DNA of 64,000 nucleotides from Butyrivibrio sp. VCB2006 (lineage in GTDB: Bacteria; Bacillota; Clostridia; Lachnospirales; Lachnospiraceae): contig NZ_ATVX01000009.1 of the NCBI RefSeq assembly GCF_000420945.1, positions 1 through 64,000 of the forward strand. Direction: 5' to 3'. Positions 43,135 to 52,273 of the stretch are shown here, one piece after another; positions within the stretch are counted from its first letter, which is position 1, and each line of letters starts with the position of its first letter. Below the pieces are notes generated by a model. That model was not told the origin of the DNA. It worked only from the letters and a program-made list of their open reading frames with translations, and made no database searches. The translations under genes and the position numbers were made by a program.

Positions 43135-46029
43135 TTAGATGCTATCATGTGTAACTAGTGCTAATAACTGTTCAGCTATTTCAGCAGAATCAGTCCAATG
43201 TGGTTGCATATTACTGATGTCCTTAATATTTACAAGAAATCCTAATATATGCTGTATCATTTCTCTCTTCTCCCAATAATTCGGAAGATCATTTTTGATA
43301 TAATTCAATCCTTGTGAAGGATTCATATCTTCTTTTATTGCAACGTATATTCCCAAAAAAATAGTTCTCATCAAAGATGATTCAAAATCAGGGACATCAC
43401 TCATGCTCCTACTAGCCATTTCAAAAGGAGTTTTGAGCCTTGCTGTATTAGCCTTTTCACTAGCCATCAGCTGTGAATAACCCCCGATAGAAAAGCCTCT
43501 AGCATACTCTTGGTAAGTACTGATAGAGTAGTCTCCCTGCTTTTCACTTTCGAGTCCTTTTATAAAAAACTTCTCTGCATTTGTAAGATCCCGCCATAAA
43601 TATCCATCAAACTCGGCAGGTATCACGCAATCATATGCAATTTTCTTAGCGTTTTCAATAATAGTTACAACTTTACTTCCTGCTGGATTTTTTATTGCTT
43701 GGTTGAGTTCATAATCCAGATCAAGATCTTCTATTTCCGCATATGCTGTAAGCACTTTTAGCGATGCAGCATATGCAGCCAACACATAATCTGGATCCGT
43801 AAAATTAGGTTCTTCTTTATCATCAAGTTGCTGCATACTTTCTATTTGATTCTTAACTTCATTTCGAATATCAGCATTTATTTCATCTAGAAATGCCATT
43901 CCATTGTTGCTTTGTTTTCTCAAAACAAGAAGAACTGTTCCTTTTACATAATTGCCTTTTTTTATACCTGCAGCATCTGTTTCGGTAGCAATATTCCAAG
44001 CAGCCGTAACTTTCAAACCTGCTTTCCACATAATTATCGCTAATTGTGCCCATACAGCCGGATCACTATGCGTAAACATGACAATCTGCATACCCTCGCA
44101 ACTCATATGCGATGCTAAATTGCTGTAAATTCCTATCATAGTATTTGAAAAGCTATCATCGCCTTTAACTGCTAGAACTCTTTTACTATCAACATACCAA
44201 TCTGGAAATGTTTCTGTCACTATTCTTCTGTCCCAAGCCAAGAAAAACTCAGTCAATTCATGATAATTCACAGCATCAGCATATGGGGGATCAGTAATCC
44301 AATAATCACATATATGATCAATGTCTCTAGCATCTTTTATCTGAACTTCACAAGTACTTCTCACATCAGATGGAAGTCTATCAATAGAAAGAAAAAAGAC
44401 TCCTTCCAGCAATGACAGTCCTCTTGCTCCATAATTCCACATTGTATTAAATGCCTGATTATAAAATGTCTGCGCCATAGATTCTCTTGCTTGGCCAACC
44501 CCCCAGCTGCACAACTTACTATTCCAATTGCAGCATCTATGAAGACATAGAAGTCCATATATCCGCTCTTCTTTTGTCTTGGCTAATCGAATTATATTTT
44601 CGTGCATCAATCCATGCAAAATTAGTTGTCTATAGTTAAATAACTGATGCCAATATTTCCATCCCTTCTCACGTTCAAGCCTAGTAGTCTCAACGCCATT
44701 TTCAATAGCTGCTGAAGGAATTATGCCCTCAGCTTGCCAATAAGATATGTTTTTTCTTAAATAGTCAATTATGAATCTTTCGTTATCTAAATCATGCTTA
44801 TCTGGCTCTTTATAATATCTTTTTCCACTTGGATCATTGTATCTGATGGCATAAAGTCTCTCTCCCAATAAATCATCGTCTCGATTGATAAACTCCTCCT
44901 TCTCCCAACATCTTAACCCATAAGATGGATTTCCATTCTTATCTACACCATCATGGCGAATACTAGAAATTGGCGTTTCTTTTCCACATGCAGGACATAC
45001 CATTGCATTTCCTGAAAGGGTACCACTTGATTTTGCCCTCTTAAGCTCATCAGCAGATGCATTCATTTTTATTCGTATCCGAATGTGCTTATCTTCTTTT
45101 TCTAATATAGCGACCGTCTTTGAGCCTTGGCCAATAAGCCAATTAGGTGCCAAAGGGACACGCATCCCGCATTCAGGGCATGTTGCTTCCGTACAGTATA
45201 AATAAGCATCCCCTCTATCTCCATTTTCAGCAGACTCAAACCCCATTTCCTCAATTTGAGAATCCAGTTCATCATATACTCTTTTTTGGAAGTTCTTTAA
45301 TCCAATTTGATCTTTTTTAGACAACAGTGAAAATGATAGATCTGCCCAGGTCAGTAATCCCGCCACTGGATTCAAATCACTTGCAAACACATCTGCGCCA
45401 ATCCTTGATGCCTCAAAAGGAATACTTCCACCTCCCGCAAAACAATCTCCCACTATTATTTTATGTCCATAACGCTTTATGGACATCTGCTCAACAAATT
45501 CCTCTAAAGACTTAGCAGTTGTACCACAATAACCATTAATATCATTCCAAGTTTCAGCAGAGATTACATTCATCTCTTCGGGGCGCAAGCAAAATTTCAG
45601 CTTTTCATCATATCCCAAATTTGAAAAAATCAACTTTTCAACTTGTTCCTTGTCTATGTGTTCCGATAGTTTAACTTTACCTTTGACTTCTTCGAACCAA
45701 TTGTCAATATTCATTACAAGATTGGAATTGTTCTTGCATATTTCGAATAGTTCTTGAGAAGATAGTGATTTCTGACTTCTTTCCCATAATGATTCATTAT
45801 CAATCATTAATAGCTTCTGAAAAATCTCCATATCTTTCTTTGGATTATCAGTAGCAGGCAGTAAACACCCCAGGATAGCAGCGCGCACTAATATTAAGGG
45901 TTTTCTCCCCCACCACTTACCCAATCCTGTTAACGTCTGGCTCTGGACTGCTTTTCTTTCTTTAAAGCTCTCTTTGCTAACTTTAGATACCGGAAACTGT
46001 ACCTCTATAAACGATTTACCTTCACTCAT
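43135..46029 (-). CDS. DUF1156 DNA methyltransferase (964 aa)
   Basis: The N-terminal DUF1156 motif GLGKWWGRKPLILVRA is at residues 35-50. SAM-binding motif VGDCFAGGGSIPFEA lies at 193-207, with FASDLNPVA after it. The catalytic ITDPPYAD, an amino-methylase (N6-adenine or N4-cytosine) motif, lies near 580. Two Cys-rich insertions (CPECG, CPACGK) probably bind zinc. Its role would be to mark host DNA as self, with target sequence unknown. It overlaps the DUF3780 gene by 8 nt. Confidence 0.92.
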   Translation of the reverse strand: MSEGKSFIEVQFPVSKVSKESFKERKAVQSQTLTGLGKWWGRKPLILVRAAILGCLLPATDNPKKDMEIFQKLLMIDNESLWERSQKSLSSQELFEICKNNSNLVMNIDNWFEEVKGKVKLSEHIDKEQVEKLIFSNLGYDEKLKFCLRPEEMNVISAETWNDINGYCGTTAKSLEEFVEQMSIKRYGHKIIVGDCFAGGGSIPFEASRIGADVFASDLNPVAGLLTWADLSFSLLSKKDQIGLKNFQKRVYDELDSQIEEMGFESAENGDRGDAYLYCTEATCPECGMRVPLAPNWLIGQGSKTVAILEKEDKHIRIRIKMNASADELKRAKSSGTLSGNAMVCPACGKETPISSIRHDGVDKNGNPSYGLRCWEKEEFINRDDDLLGERLYAIRYNDPSGKRYYKEPDKHDLDNERFIIDYLRKNISYWQAEGIIPSAAIENGVETTRLEREKGWKYWHQLFNYRQLILHGLMHENIIRLAKTKEERIYGLLCLHRCCNWNSKLCSWGVGQARESMAQTFYNQAFNTMWNYGARGLSLLEGVFFLSIDRLPSDVRSTCEVQIKDARDIDHICDYWITDPPYADAVNYHELTEFFLAWDRRIVTETFPDWYVDSKRVLAVKGDDSFSNTMIGIYSNLASHMSCEGMQIVMFTHSDPAVWAQLAIIMWKAGLKVTAAWNIATETDAAGIKKGNYVKGTVLLVLRKQSNNGMAFLDEINADIRNEVKNQIESMQQLDDKEEPNFTDPDYVLAAYAASLKVLTAYAEIEDLDLDYELNQAIKNPAGSKVVTIIENAKKIAYDCVIPAEFDGYLWRDLTNAEKFFIKGLESEKQGDYSISTYQEYARGFSIGGYSQLMASEKANTARLKTPFEMASRSMSDVPDFESSLMRTIFLGIYVAIKEDMNPSQGLNYIKNDLPNYWEKREMIQHILGFLVNIKDISNMQPHWTDSAEIAEQLLALVTHDSI

Positions 46030-46573
46030 TTAATTCTCCTCCAAGAAACTCTTGTATAGAAATCTGATTGTTTTCATTTACTGGGTTTTCGCATAAAGCA
46101 TAACGAAGCGCCATTCTCCATCCACGCTTGTCATTAATATCTCCGGTACTTGCATTGGTCATTGTATAAAGCCACCAGCGTTCTTCTGGCTGTAACCCCA
46201 GCCAATTTCTAATTGCAGTAGGAATACCTGAAGGGTCATTATTCTCTATCCCCCATAACAGAACCATAAGCTCTTTTCCAAGCAGTTTTTCTACAGGTAC
46301 TCCACCATTTACAAATTTCCCAGTTTTTTTCTTATCAGCTTTTAATCTGCTATTGAATTCTGTAGCAACTGCAGAAGCAAGTTTCGACCATTTATATCTT
46401 GAAATCTTTAGCTTTAAAACATCTTTACGGCTTATTACCTGCTCGCCATCTTCATCCCAATGAAATCGTTCATATATTGACACTTCTTCTTTCTTGTCCT
46501 CAGGAATAACAACATAGAAATGATTTTCATTATCAACAGGATTAAAGCCAAACCCCATTATTTGTTTATTCAT
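46022..46573 (-). CDS. DUF3780 defence-associated protein (183 aa)
   Basis: Matches DUF3780: GFGFNPVDNENHFYVVIPEDK at the N-terminus, FHWDEDGEQVISRKDVLKL, GGVPVEKLLGKELMVLLWGIE and WWLYTMTNASTGDINDKRGWRMALRYALC. The family is nearly always found between DUF499 and DUF1156 genes; its biochemical role is not known to me. It overlaps both neighbours by 4 and 8 nt. Confidence 0.88.
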   Translation of the reverse strand: MNKQIMGFGFNPVDNENHFYVVIPEDKKEEVSIYERFHWDEDGEQVISRKDVLKLKISRYKWSKLASAVATEFNSRLKADKKKTGKFVNGGVPVEKLLGKELMVLLWGIENNDPSGIPTAIRNWLGLQPEERWWLYTMTNASTGDINDKRGWRMALRYALCENPVNENNQISIQEFLGGELNE

Positions 46574-49500
46574 TGATTGATAGTTCCTTCCTTGTTAAGT
46601 GTATTCAAATCCTGCTTACACAACTCTACCCAAGTATTAAACTTCCTACCCTCGTCAAAGCGCAGTTCTTTATAGTCTATCGTCACAGTAATATCCTTAC
46701 CCTCAAAGCTTGTTTCACGAACAAGATCAATCATTGCTTTAAACGTGTCAGGTTTATACTGTACTCCAGATTGAATCTCCACATAATTAGCCTGATTCTC
46801 TTTTTCAAATATAAATGCGCTTACTCCAGACATCGTAAGTCCATCGATCTTAGCCAGATTTTCAAGATTTCTATAACTGGATTCAGTATCATCACATTTT
46901 TTCTTAGACTTATACTTAAATACCAATGGCTGATCTTCATCGATTTTCTTTTCTTCAGCTTGAGCCGAGTCCTTAGATATCGGTACATCCTTAGTTGTGA
47001 TCAATTTCTCTGCGTACATAAGAGCAATACGAACAAACCTACATTCATCCGGCACAAGTATTTCTTCTGTATATATTCCGCCATTCTCTTTAGGCTCACT
47101 ACCATCTGTAGTAAACCTGATTTCATACTTCTTATTTGTTCTTATCTCAAAGTATCTTCCCGATGGAGTACTTCTTTCCCCATACTTCAATGAAGGCTCA
47201 CCAAGGAACTCTTTTATATCACCTGTTTTTCTCTCGCCGGATGGGTCAATACAAGCAAATCTAAGCTCTGGCTCAGTTGTAACAAGAACTTGATCTGTTA
47301 GTTCTGAAGAGGCAGAAGTCGGATCAGCACCAATATCATAGTAAACTCGTCCACCAATACCTCTTACTGATAATGTAAATTCTTCAGTATCTTCGTTATA
47401 ACTTGTTTGGCTTACCTGCACACTAGTAGGCTCTTTTTCAAACGGCCCCTTCTGAAGATATCCACCAAGTTCTCTCCACTTATCAGTTTTCAGACAGTAT
47501 GCCTTCAGACTATCAAGCTGATCAGGATGATACCATCCCCATACAGCTTCCGTGGCTGCCCTGTCGACAATCTGGTTGTATGTCATCTCAGATGTAGTAA
47601 ACAACCTGGCTTCACACTTCTTTCTGAGCGTTTCCATGAAACCATCTTCCTTAGAAAACGCCTCATATTTCATCTCATCAGCCAGTGTTTTCTTTATCTG
47701 TTCTTCACCATCAAACTTGTTATCCTTAAACTCCAATTTAAATTCTGTAGATACGATTCCATTTTTTGATGGATAATATAGTGTTACAAAGGTCTCTCTT
47801 ATTGTTGAAAGAAGTGCCTGTGTAGCCTTATCAAGCTGGACATCAGCCTCTTTTCTTTGCTGATCATTTGCCGGAAGCCCCTCATCATCCATATTTTGTA
47901 CTATTGTTTGAATGGCTTTCAGCTTTTTGCTATTAGCATACAGTTTTTCCATAATGCTTCTCTCTCCTGAGAGGAACATCACTCTGTTCTTTAACGAACT
48001 ATTGTTGTAATAATTTGCTAAATCTGGATGTAATGTATTTCCCGGGTATGGTTCAAATATTACAAGTGAAATCTTCTTTGTATCGAGACTAATCTCATCA
48101 ACAGCAGGTAGTACATAAAGGAGTTCATAGCAATCCTTCATCTTGGGTGCAAAATTGTCCTTCAAAATTTGACGAAGTTCTTTCTTGGCATTCTCATTCG
48201 TATAAGAATCCACTAGGGTATTCATCTCAGCGACCATATTCTTGGTATTCTGGAAGTATAAGCGGCCTCTATTATCAGCTTTTATATACCAACACTGAGT
48301 TCTCAAGCTTTCTAGAGCGCTCTTCATAACATTCATGTCAGCCCCAGGTGCACTCATGAAACCTAAAGCCTCTGCTTCTGTTAAACCTAAAAGAGCATGA
48401 CTTGCCGTTGAAAGCGAAGACACAAGAAGTAGCTTAGCAAGTTGCTGAGCATTGTTACTCTTATCCTGGCTTTCTTCATCTATAATTTCAGCTATGGCCT
48501 GTTTATCCTGCGCAATATCATGACTTATAGCTTCTTCAAGAGAAGGATTAATCTGTCTAAAGAGAGATAAGAGATTGGGATTATTAAGGTTTACATCAAA
48601 AACATTTATGATATAAGCCTCTTTTGCTCTTCCACTTTCATAAAACTCACGGACAATCTGTCGCATGAGCTTGATAAGACCTCTTGTCTGCTGAAAATTC
48701 TGATTTTCCTTAAATCTCGCATACAAATCCCTTATCGAAGGATGGAAAGGATATGAATCATTGATTCCCCTATATACAGCTTCTCCTGTATATGATGTGA
48801 ATCCCATCTTCTTTGACGCTTCTACGGCATCTTTGAAACCTATAGCAACTTCATTCTTTTCCATTGCATAGTTTTCTACTAATGGCTGATCTTCAAATAA
48901 ACGCTTCTTTAGAATGTAATAAATCTCGTCACTGTTAAGGGAAACTGGAGCAACTTCGATAGCAATACGATTCGCTTCCTGCTCAAGTTCTTTAAAGCTG
49001 GACTGAAGCAAATCACTGCCTGATTCATAAGCTGCTCTCAGATCTGAGAACACAAGGCATACATTAGCAAGCTGAGCCTTTCCAAGTGCGGAGAAAAGAT
49101 TAGCAAGCGCTGCAATAGTTACTTTGCTTAGATCTGAATTGCCTACAGTAATAGAACGAGCATTTTCCAAGTATGGAGGAAGCTCATCTAACAGAATGAG
49201 TGTTTTATCTCCTTGAAGAAGATTAATCCATGCACTTTCTCCAGGTGCCTTAAGCGGAGAATAATATCCTGAGAACATTTCTTTTTTACCTAATTGCTCC
49301 GCGATACTACCCCATATTCCAAAATCTGCATTCTCTCTTCCAGAAAAAGTAACTACGTTTATTTTTCCTAAAGCTTTATAGTCATCACCAAGTATTTCCG
49401 CGCGAAGATCCACGTTATCTGCAAGTAACGCCAATGCAAGCATGCTATGCGTTTTACCACCACCCATAGCCTGTGTCAGTTTCACTACGCCAGTATCAGA

Positions 49501-49689
49501 TTCTCCCTTGAATCTCTTAAATGCCGTATCAAAAAGCATTGTCATGCCCTGAGTTTTAAAGTTTTCAGAAAAGAATTTATGGGCATCTATATTCCCTTCT
49601 GCGAAATCAGACAGATTTAAGACATCATCTCTGACTGTATCTGAAAATACGCTTTCTCTTGGCTTTAGCATCTCAGCTATAGATCTCAT
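46570..49689 (-). CDS. DUF499 P-loop ATPase (1039 aa)
   Basis: P-loop VVKLTQAMGGGKTHSML near residues 68-84 and Walker B TLILLDELPPYLE near 163-175. The remainder is DUF499-type helical sequence with a C-terminal beta region (KYEIRFTTDGSEPKENGG) that resembles a chitobiase/CHB_HEX-like repeat. DUF499 ATPases are the defining partner of DUF1156 methylases in defence clusters; loading or sensing on DNA is inferred. First large gene, coupled by 4 nt to both the HTH gene before and DUF3780 after. Confidence 0.9.
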   Translation of the reverse strand: MRSIAEMLKPRESVFSDTVRDDVLNLSDFAEGNIDAHKFFSENFKTQGMTMLFDTAFKRFKGESDTGVVKLTQAMGGGKTHSMLALALLADNVDLRAEILGDDYKALGKINVVTFSGRENADFGIWGSIAEQLGKKEMFSGYYSPLKAPGESAWINLLQGDKTLILLDELPPYLENARSITVGNSDLSKVTIAALANLFSALGKAQLANVCLVFSDLRAAYESGSDLLQSSFKELEQEANRIAIEVAPVSLNSDEIYYILKKRLFEDQPLVENYAMEKNEVAIGFKDAVEASKKMGFTSYTGEAVYRGINDSYPFHPSIRDLYARFKENQNFQQTRGLIKLMRQIVREFYESGRAKEAYIINVFDVNLNNPNLLSLFRQINPSLEEAISHDIAQDKQAIAEIIDEESQDKSNNAQQLAKLLLVSSLSTASHALLGLTEAEALGFMSAPGADMNVMKSALESLRTQCWYIKADNRGRLYFQNTKNMVAEMNTLVDSYTNENAKKELRQILKDNFAPKMKDCYELLYVLPAVDEISLDTKKISLVIFEPYPGNTLHPDLANYYNNSSLKNRVMFLSGERSIMEKLYANSKKLKAIQTIVQNMDDEGLPANDQQRKEADVQLDKATQALLSTIRETFVTLYYPSKNGIVSTEFKLEFKDNKFDGEEQIKKTLADEMKYEAFSKEDGFMETLRKKCEARLFTTSEMTYNQIVDRAATEAVWGWYHPDQLDSLKAYCLKTDKWRELGGYLQKGPFEKEPTSVQVSQTSYNEDTEEFTLSVRGIGGRVYYDIGADPTSASSELTDQVLVTTEPELRFACIDPSGERKTGDIKEFLGEPSLKYGERSTPSGRYFEIRTNKKYEIRFTTDGSEPKENGGIYTEEILVPDECRFVRIALMYAEKLITTKDVPISKDSAQAEEKKIDEDQPLVFKYKSKKKCDDTESSYRNLENLAKIDGLTMSGVSAFIFEKENQANYVEIQSGVQYKPDTFKAMIDLVRETSFEGKDITVTIDYKELRFDEGRKFNTWVELCKQDLNTLNKEGTINQ

Positions 49690-49892
49690 TTTGTACCCTC
49701 CGTATTTTTATTCTTCAGTTCTCTAGATTCTTTTGTTCGCCCATCTTCAGGCTTTTGAGCATCAATAGGAATTAAATACGCTCTTCCAACCTGTGACACA
49801 CCTTCAATCCTGCCTTCCTGACAAAGAAGCCGGACTCGTTGCGAAGAAATACCCCATTTCTCTGCAGCCTGCACTGTTGACATATACTCCAT
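49686..49892 (-). CDS. Excisionase-type HTH protein, first gene of the operon (68 aa)
   Basis: An HTH_17/MerR-like DNA-binding domain at residues 1-50: MSTVQAAEKWGISSQRVRLLCQEGRIEGVSQVGRAYLIP. The rest is a charged tail. The start at 49892 follows CGGAGG, and the stop overlaps the ATPase start by 4 nt. Placed 45 bp after a promoter with a palindromic spacer, it is the best candidate for an autoregulator of the cluster. Confidence 0.8.
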   Translation of the reverse strand: MEYMSTVQAAEKWGISSQRVRLLCQEGRIEGVSQVGRAYLIPIDAQKPEDGRTKESRELKNKNTEGTK

Positions 49893-49938
49893 AAAAGAAC
49901 CTCCGATAATGATTATCAACGCAAAAACTTACCCATTT

Positions 49939-49967
49939 ATTATATTGCGTTATCGCAACAATATCAA
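49939..49967 (-). promoter_or_regulatory. Strong promoter of the 30.8-kb operon with embedded palindrome
   Basis: On the minus strand TTGATA (-35, 49962-49967) and a perfect TATAAT (-10, 49939-49944) lie exactly 17 bp apart. The spacer contains the palindrome TTGCG-4-CGCAA (49945-49958), a likely repressor operator. The first gene starts 47 bp downstream. Confidence 0.82.
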
Positions 49968-50006
49968 CGAGAGGCCTTACGATTTAATAATAGTTTCATA
50001 ATCATT

Positions 50007-51104
50007 TCAACCCACATGATTAAGCACTCCAACAAACACCGGCAGCCTTGTCTCAGTGTGTATAATCGCATACACAAATGGCCTATCCAGATATACCTCC
50101 TTGAGATCAAAGTTCGGGCAACAGCCTGCCACAGCAAGCTCTTCCGTTATAGCTGCAGCCTTTGTTCCCTGGCTATCAACCTCAATATGGGCTTTATGAA
50201 TAATTGCATCCACCATAAGCTGTGCGCTTGATAATGGAGAAAAGTCTGCTTCTGGTGTAAATGGTGTTCTTATCCCCATGTCTTTGCACAACTGAGTCAG
50301 ATCTTCTCCAAAATCATAACTGAACTGTGGCATCGTCACTGATACCTCGCAGTACTCCATAGTGTTCATCAAGCTGGTGAAATCGATATTCCTAACTGCA
50401 CTCTGTAAAACAGCGGAATTCTCATGCTTCTTTGGAAGAAGCGCCATATATACATAGTCTCCGCCTTTGTAGGCCTTTATAAATCCGTTGAAACGGTCAT
50501 CTTCTATGTAGTAATCCTCGCTGCTAGCCATCATGTCTACTTCACAGGTTGTTCCATCAGCATTGTGGAATTCATCCTCAAATATCTCTTCGGCCTCATA
50601 TGGCCTTTCCCACTTTGCCTCGAAAGCAATTGCATTAATCAGGCAGGCCAACATATCCTTCATGGAATCATCGGCAGCTTCCTTGATCATTCCATTTGTC
50701 TTTTCTGAAACCCATTTGTTCACATCGTTCACTATGTTCTCTGAAACAAAGAGCTGGCCATCAAAGAACTCCTGAAGTTCTTTCTCATAATCAGGGTTAA
50801 TGGTCTGCTTTATTGAGTTGTTTACACAGACAGCGTTAGATGACTTCAGCCATTTGTCTCTACCAAACACACTCTGGAACTCCTTAAACAGCTCTTTTAC
50901 CTCATCAAAAGAAATCTCGCCGCCGAGAACACTTACTATTTCCTCTTTGGACTTCCCCTGAACAGCGCCAGCTGCTATTGCCAGCAGCATCACTATTGAT
51001 AATGGTGAGAAAACAATGTTCTCATTCTTCTTGCCTGATACAAAGTTGTTCAAAACAATATTTGTGAGTTCATTGTATTTTCCGATATAATCCTTAATCT
51101 GCAT
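50007..51104 (-). CDS. Serpin protease inhibitor (365 aa)
   Basis: Full-length serpin fold: NIVFSPLSIVMLLAIAAGA near 28-46, the VNKWVSEKTNGMIKEAAD shutter segment and the end EVYLDRPFVYAIIHTETRLPVFVGVLNHVG. The reactive loop hinge SQGTKAAAITEEL follows the inhibitory pattern (Gly-Thr-x-Ala-Ala-Ala) and is followed by Cys-Cys near the scissile region, unusual. No signal peptide, so it acts inside the cell. CTGGAGG lies before the ATG. A target could be a protease or caspase-like defence effector, which is speculation. Confidence 0.92.
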   Translation of the reverse strand: MQIKDYIGKYNELTNIVLNNFVSGKKNENIVFSPLSIVMLLAIAAGAVQGKSKEEIVSVLGGEISFDEVKELFKEFQSVFGRDKWLKSSNAVCVNNSIKQTINPDYEKELQEFFDGQLFVSENIVNDVNKWVSEKTNGMIKEAADDSMKDMLACLINAIAFEAKWERPYEAEEIFEDEFHNADGTTCEVDMMASSEDYYIEDDRFNGFIKAYKGGDYVYMALLPKKHENSAVLQSAVRNIDFTSLMNTMEYCEVSVTMPQFSYDFGEDLTQLCKDMGIRTPFTPEADFSPLSSAQLMVDAIIHKAHIEVDSQGTKAAAITEELAVAGCCPNFDLKEVYLDRPFVYAIIHTETRLPVFVGVLNHVG

Positions 51105-51207
51105 TTTTCACCTCCAGATATATACTCGCGTGCATCATGTTCTTTTTCTTAATTATACTGCCAGACCACATCCAAGAAGTCGCCTGTCAGGAGACCTGAC
51201 CATCAAT

Positions 51208-51327
51208 TTATTCAAGTTCTCCGTCTCTATGGCAGACATCATAATACTCGCAGGTAACGCAGAAATGTCTGCAGAACTTGTTGCGTCCCATTACGCATTT
51301 CCTGATCCAATATATAAATCGCTTCAT
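51208..51327 (-). CDS. Tiny Cys/His-rich protein (39 aa)
   Basis: Starts at 51327 after TTAGGAGGACTG and reads MKRFIYWIRKCVMG, then KFCRHFCVTCEYYDVCHRDG. A CxxxC-x2-C-x5-CH pattern suggests one zinc site. Such tiny proteins are frequent in Clostridia. A 45-nt hairpin separates it from the gene upstream. Confidence 0.55.
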   Translation of the reverse strand: MKRFIYWIRKCVMGRNKFCRHFCVTCEYYDVCHRDGELE

Positions 51328-51348
51328 AAGCTCAGTCCTCCTAAGCAC

Positions 51349-51393
51349 AAAAATGTTGAGTCTAAAACCATACGTTCCATCCCCAACATTTTT
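51349..51393 (-). terminator. AT-rich hairpin between two small genes
   Basis: AAAAATGTTG (51349-51358) pairs with CAACATTTTT (51384-51393); on the minus strand the stem itself ends in TTTTT. It lies after the gene ending at 51413 and just before the start at 51327. Confidence 0.5.
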
Positions 51394-51412
51394 CATTCTC
51401 CATCTTCTTGTG

Positions 51413-52054
51413 TTAGATAATATTAGCAGCCCTCTTAATAGTCAGATCATTTGTAACTCTGTCAGAAAAAGTTGCATAATCATCTGACCATGTAAGGTCG
51501 ATCTTTATAAGTGTCCTGATTGTGGGCTCAAGCCTAAACCCAACAGGTTCTGCCTCTTTTGTAGCTATAACAACGTAGTCGCCGCCCTCATTATCTGATA
51601 CTTTCTTAGCCTTGTCTTTTGCTATATCCTCTTCGTAGAATCCTCCCAGATATCTGATCTTGGACTTGTCGTCCTTATAGAAAATGTAAGTATAGTAAAC
51701 GTCCATGTTCTCAAAAGAACTCAGTAGTCCCTTCAGGTCATTATTGAGTTTTGAGGCCTTACCCTGAACATTGGATCCGGTCTTTGTTTTCCAAGATGTT
51801 CCCTGAACGTTTCTATCGCGGTTGGCCTTCTTTTCCTTGTTGATATACTCCCTCTTTTTCCAGTATGGATGTGAAAGATTCTTTTCCAGGTATTTACAAT
51901 TCTTCCTAAGGCATTCGTGGTTTTTCATCATGTCTACAGATAATGCTCCAACATGCATTCTGTGATGGCAGTATGCTACACAGTTCTCTTCACAAGGCTG
52001 ACCATTCATCTGTCTGGCTGGTCTTGGTTTTGTTGTTGTAATTGTTGTTTCCAT
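51413..52054 (-). CDS. Hypothetical protein with N-terminal Cys/His cluster (213 aa)
   Basis: Unrecognised. The first 60 residues carry a Cys/His cluster (CEENCVAYCHHRMH, then CLRKNCKYL) likely to bind zinc. A basic linker follows, then a C-terminal domain of beta strands (YYTYIFYKDDKSKIRYLGGFYEEDIA, DYVVIATK). AAGGAGC precedes the start. It is followed by a hairpin and the 39-residue Cys-rich gene, which may be related in role. Confidence 0.5.
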   Translation of the reverse strand: METTITTTKPRPARQMNGQPCEENCVAYCHHRMHVGALSVDMMKNHECLRKNCKYLEKNLSHPYWKKREYINKEKKANRDRNVQGTSWKTKTGSNVQGKASKLNNDLKGLLSSFENMDVYYTYIFYKDDKSKIRYLGGFYEEDIAKDKAKKVSDNEGGDYVVIATKEAEPVGFRLEPTIRTLIKIDLTWSDDYATFSDRVTNDLTIKRAANII

Positions 52055-52205
52055 TGAAAGCTCCTTTCTCTTTTATTCCCCTTTGAGCCCCCAATTGCTT
52101 ACTTTTTTCTTGTTGTGATTACAGTCTAAATCTTTAACAGGGTTATAAACCTCTCTAGATGTTCGAACGGATGTTTCTTGGGTTTTTCACGGAACGCCGG
52201 AACGC
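52055..52205. repeat. Second copy of the REVYNP coding-like segment
   Basis: On the minus strand a 37-codon open stretch without a start codon reads VRTSREVYNPVKDLDC near 52150-52100 and shares the 16-mer CAGGGTTATAAACCTC (plus strand) with 10.41 kb. It lies between the terminator at 52206 and the gene starting at 52054. The two copies differ at several third codon positions, so the peptide appears more conserved than the DNA. It may be a gene remnant or a dispersed element. Confidence 0.4.
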
Positions 52206-52242
52206 AAAAAAGAGCTCTAAAGCACATGCCTTAAAGCTCTTT
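52206..52242 (-). terminator. Intrinsic terminator of the zinc-ribbon gene
   Basis: AGAGCT...AGCTCT with extended A-T pairs forms a long stem (52209-52242), followed on the minus strand by TTTTTTGCG. It lies 32 bp after the stop codon at 52274. Confidence 0.7.
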
Positions 52243-52273
52243 CGACTCATTATTATTCTGTCTCATTGCTCAA

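Noticed and set aside
46573..47193. 206-codon plus-strand frame within the DUF499 gene
   Set aside because: Antisense shadow of a well-supported gene; no start signal.
51186..51200. GTCAGG/CCTGAC hairpin after the 39-residue gene
   Set aside because: Six-bp stem with no T-run; too weak to call a terminator.
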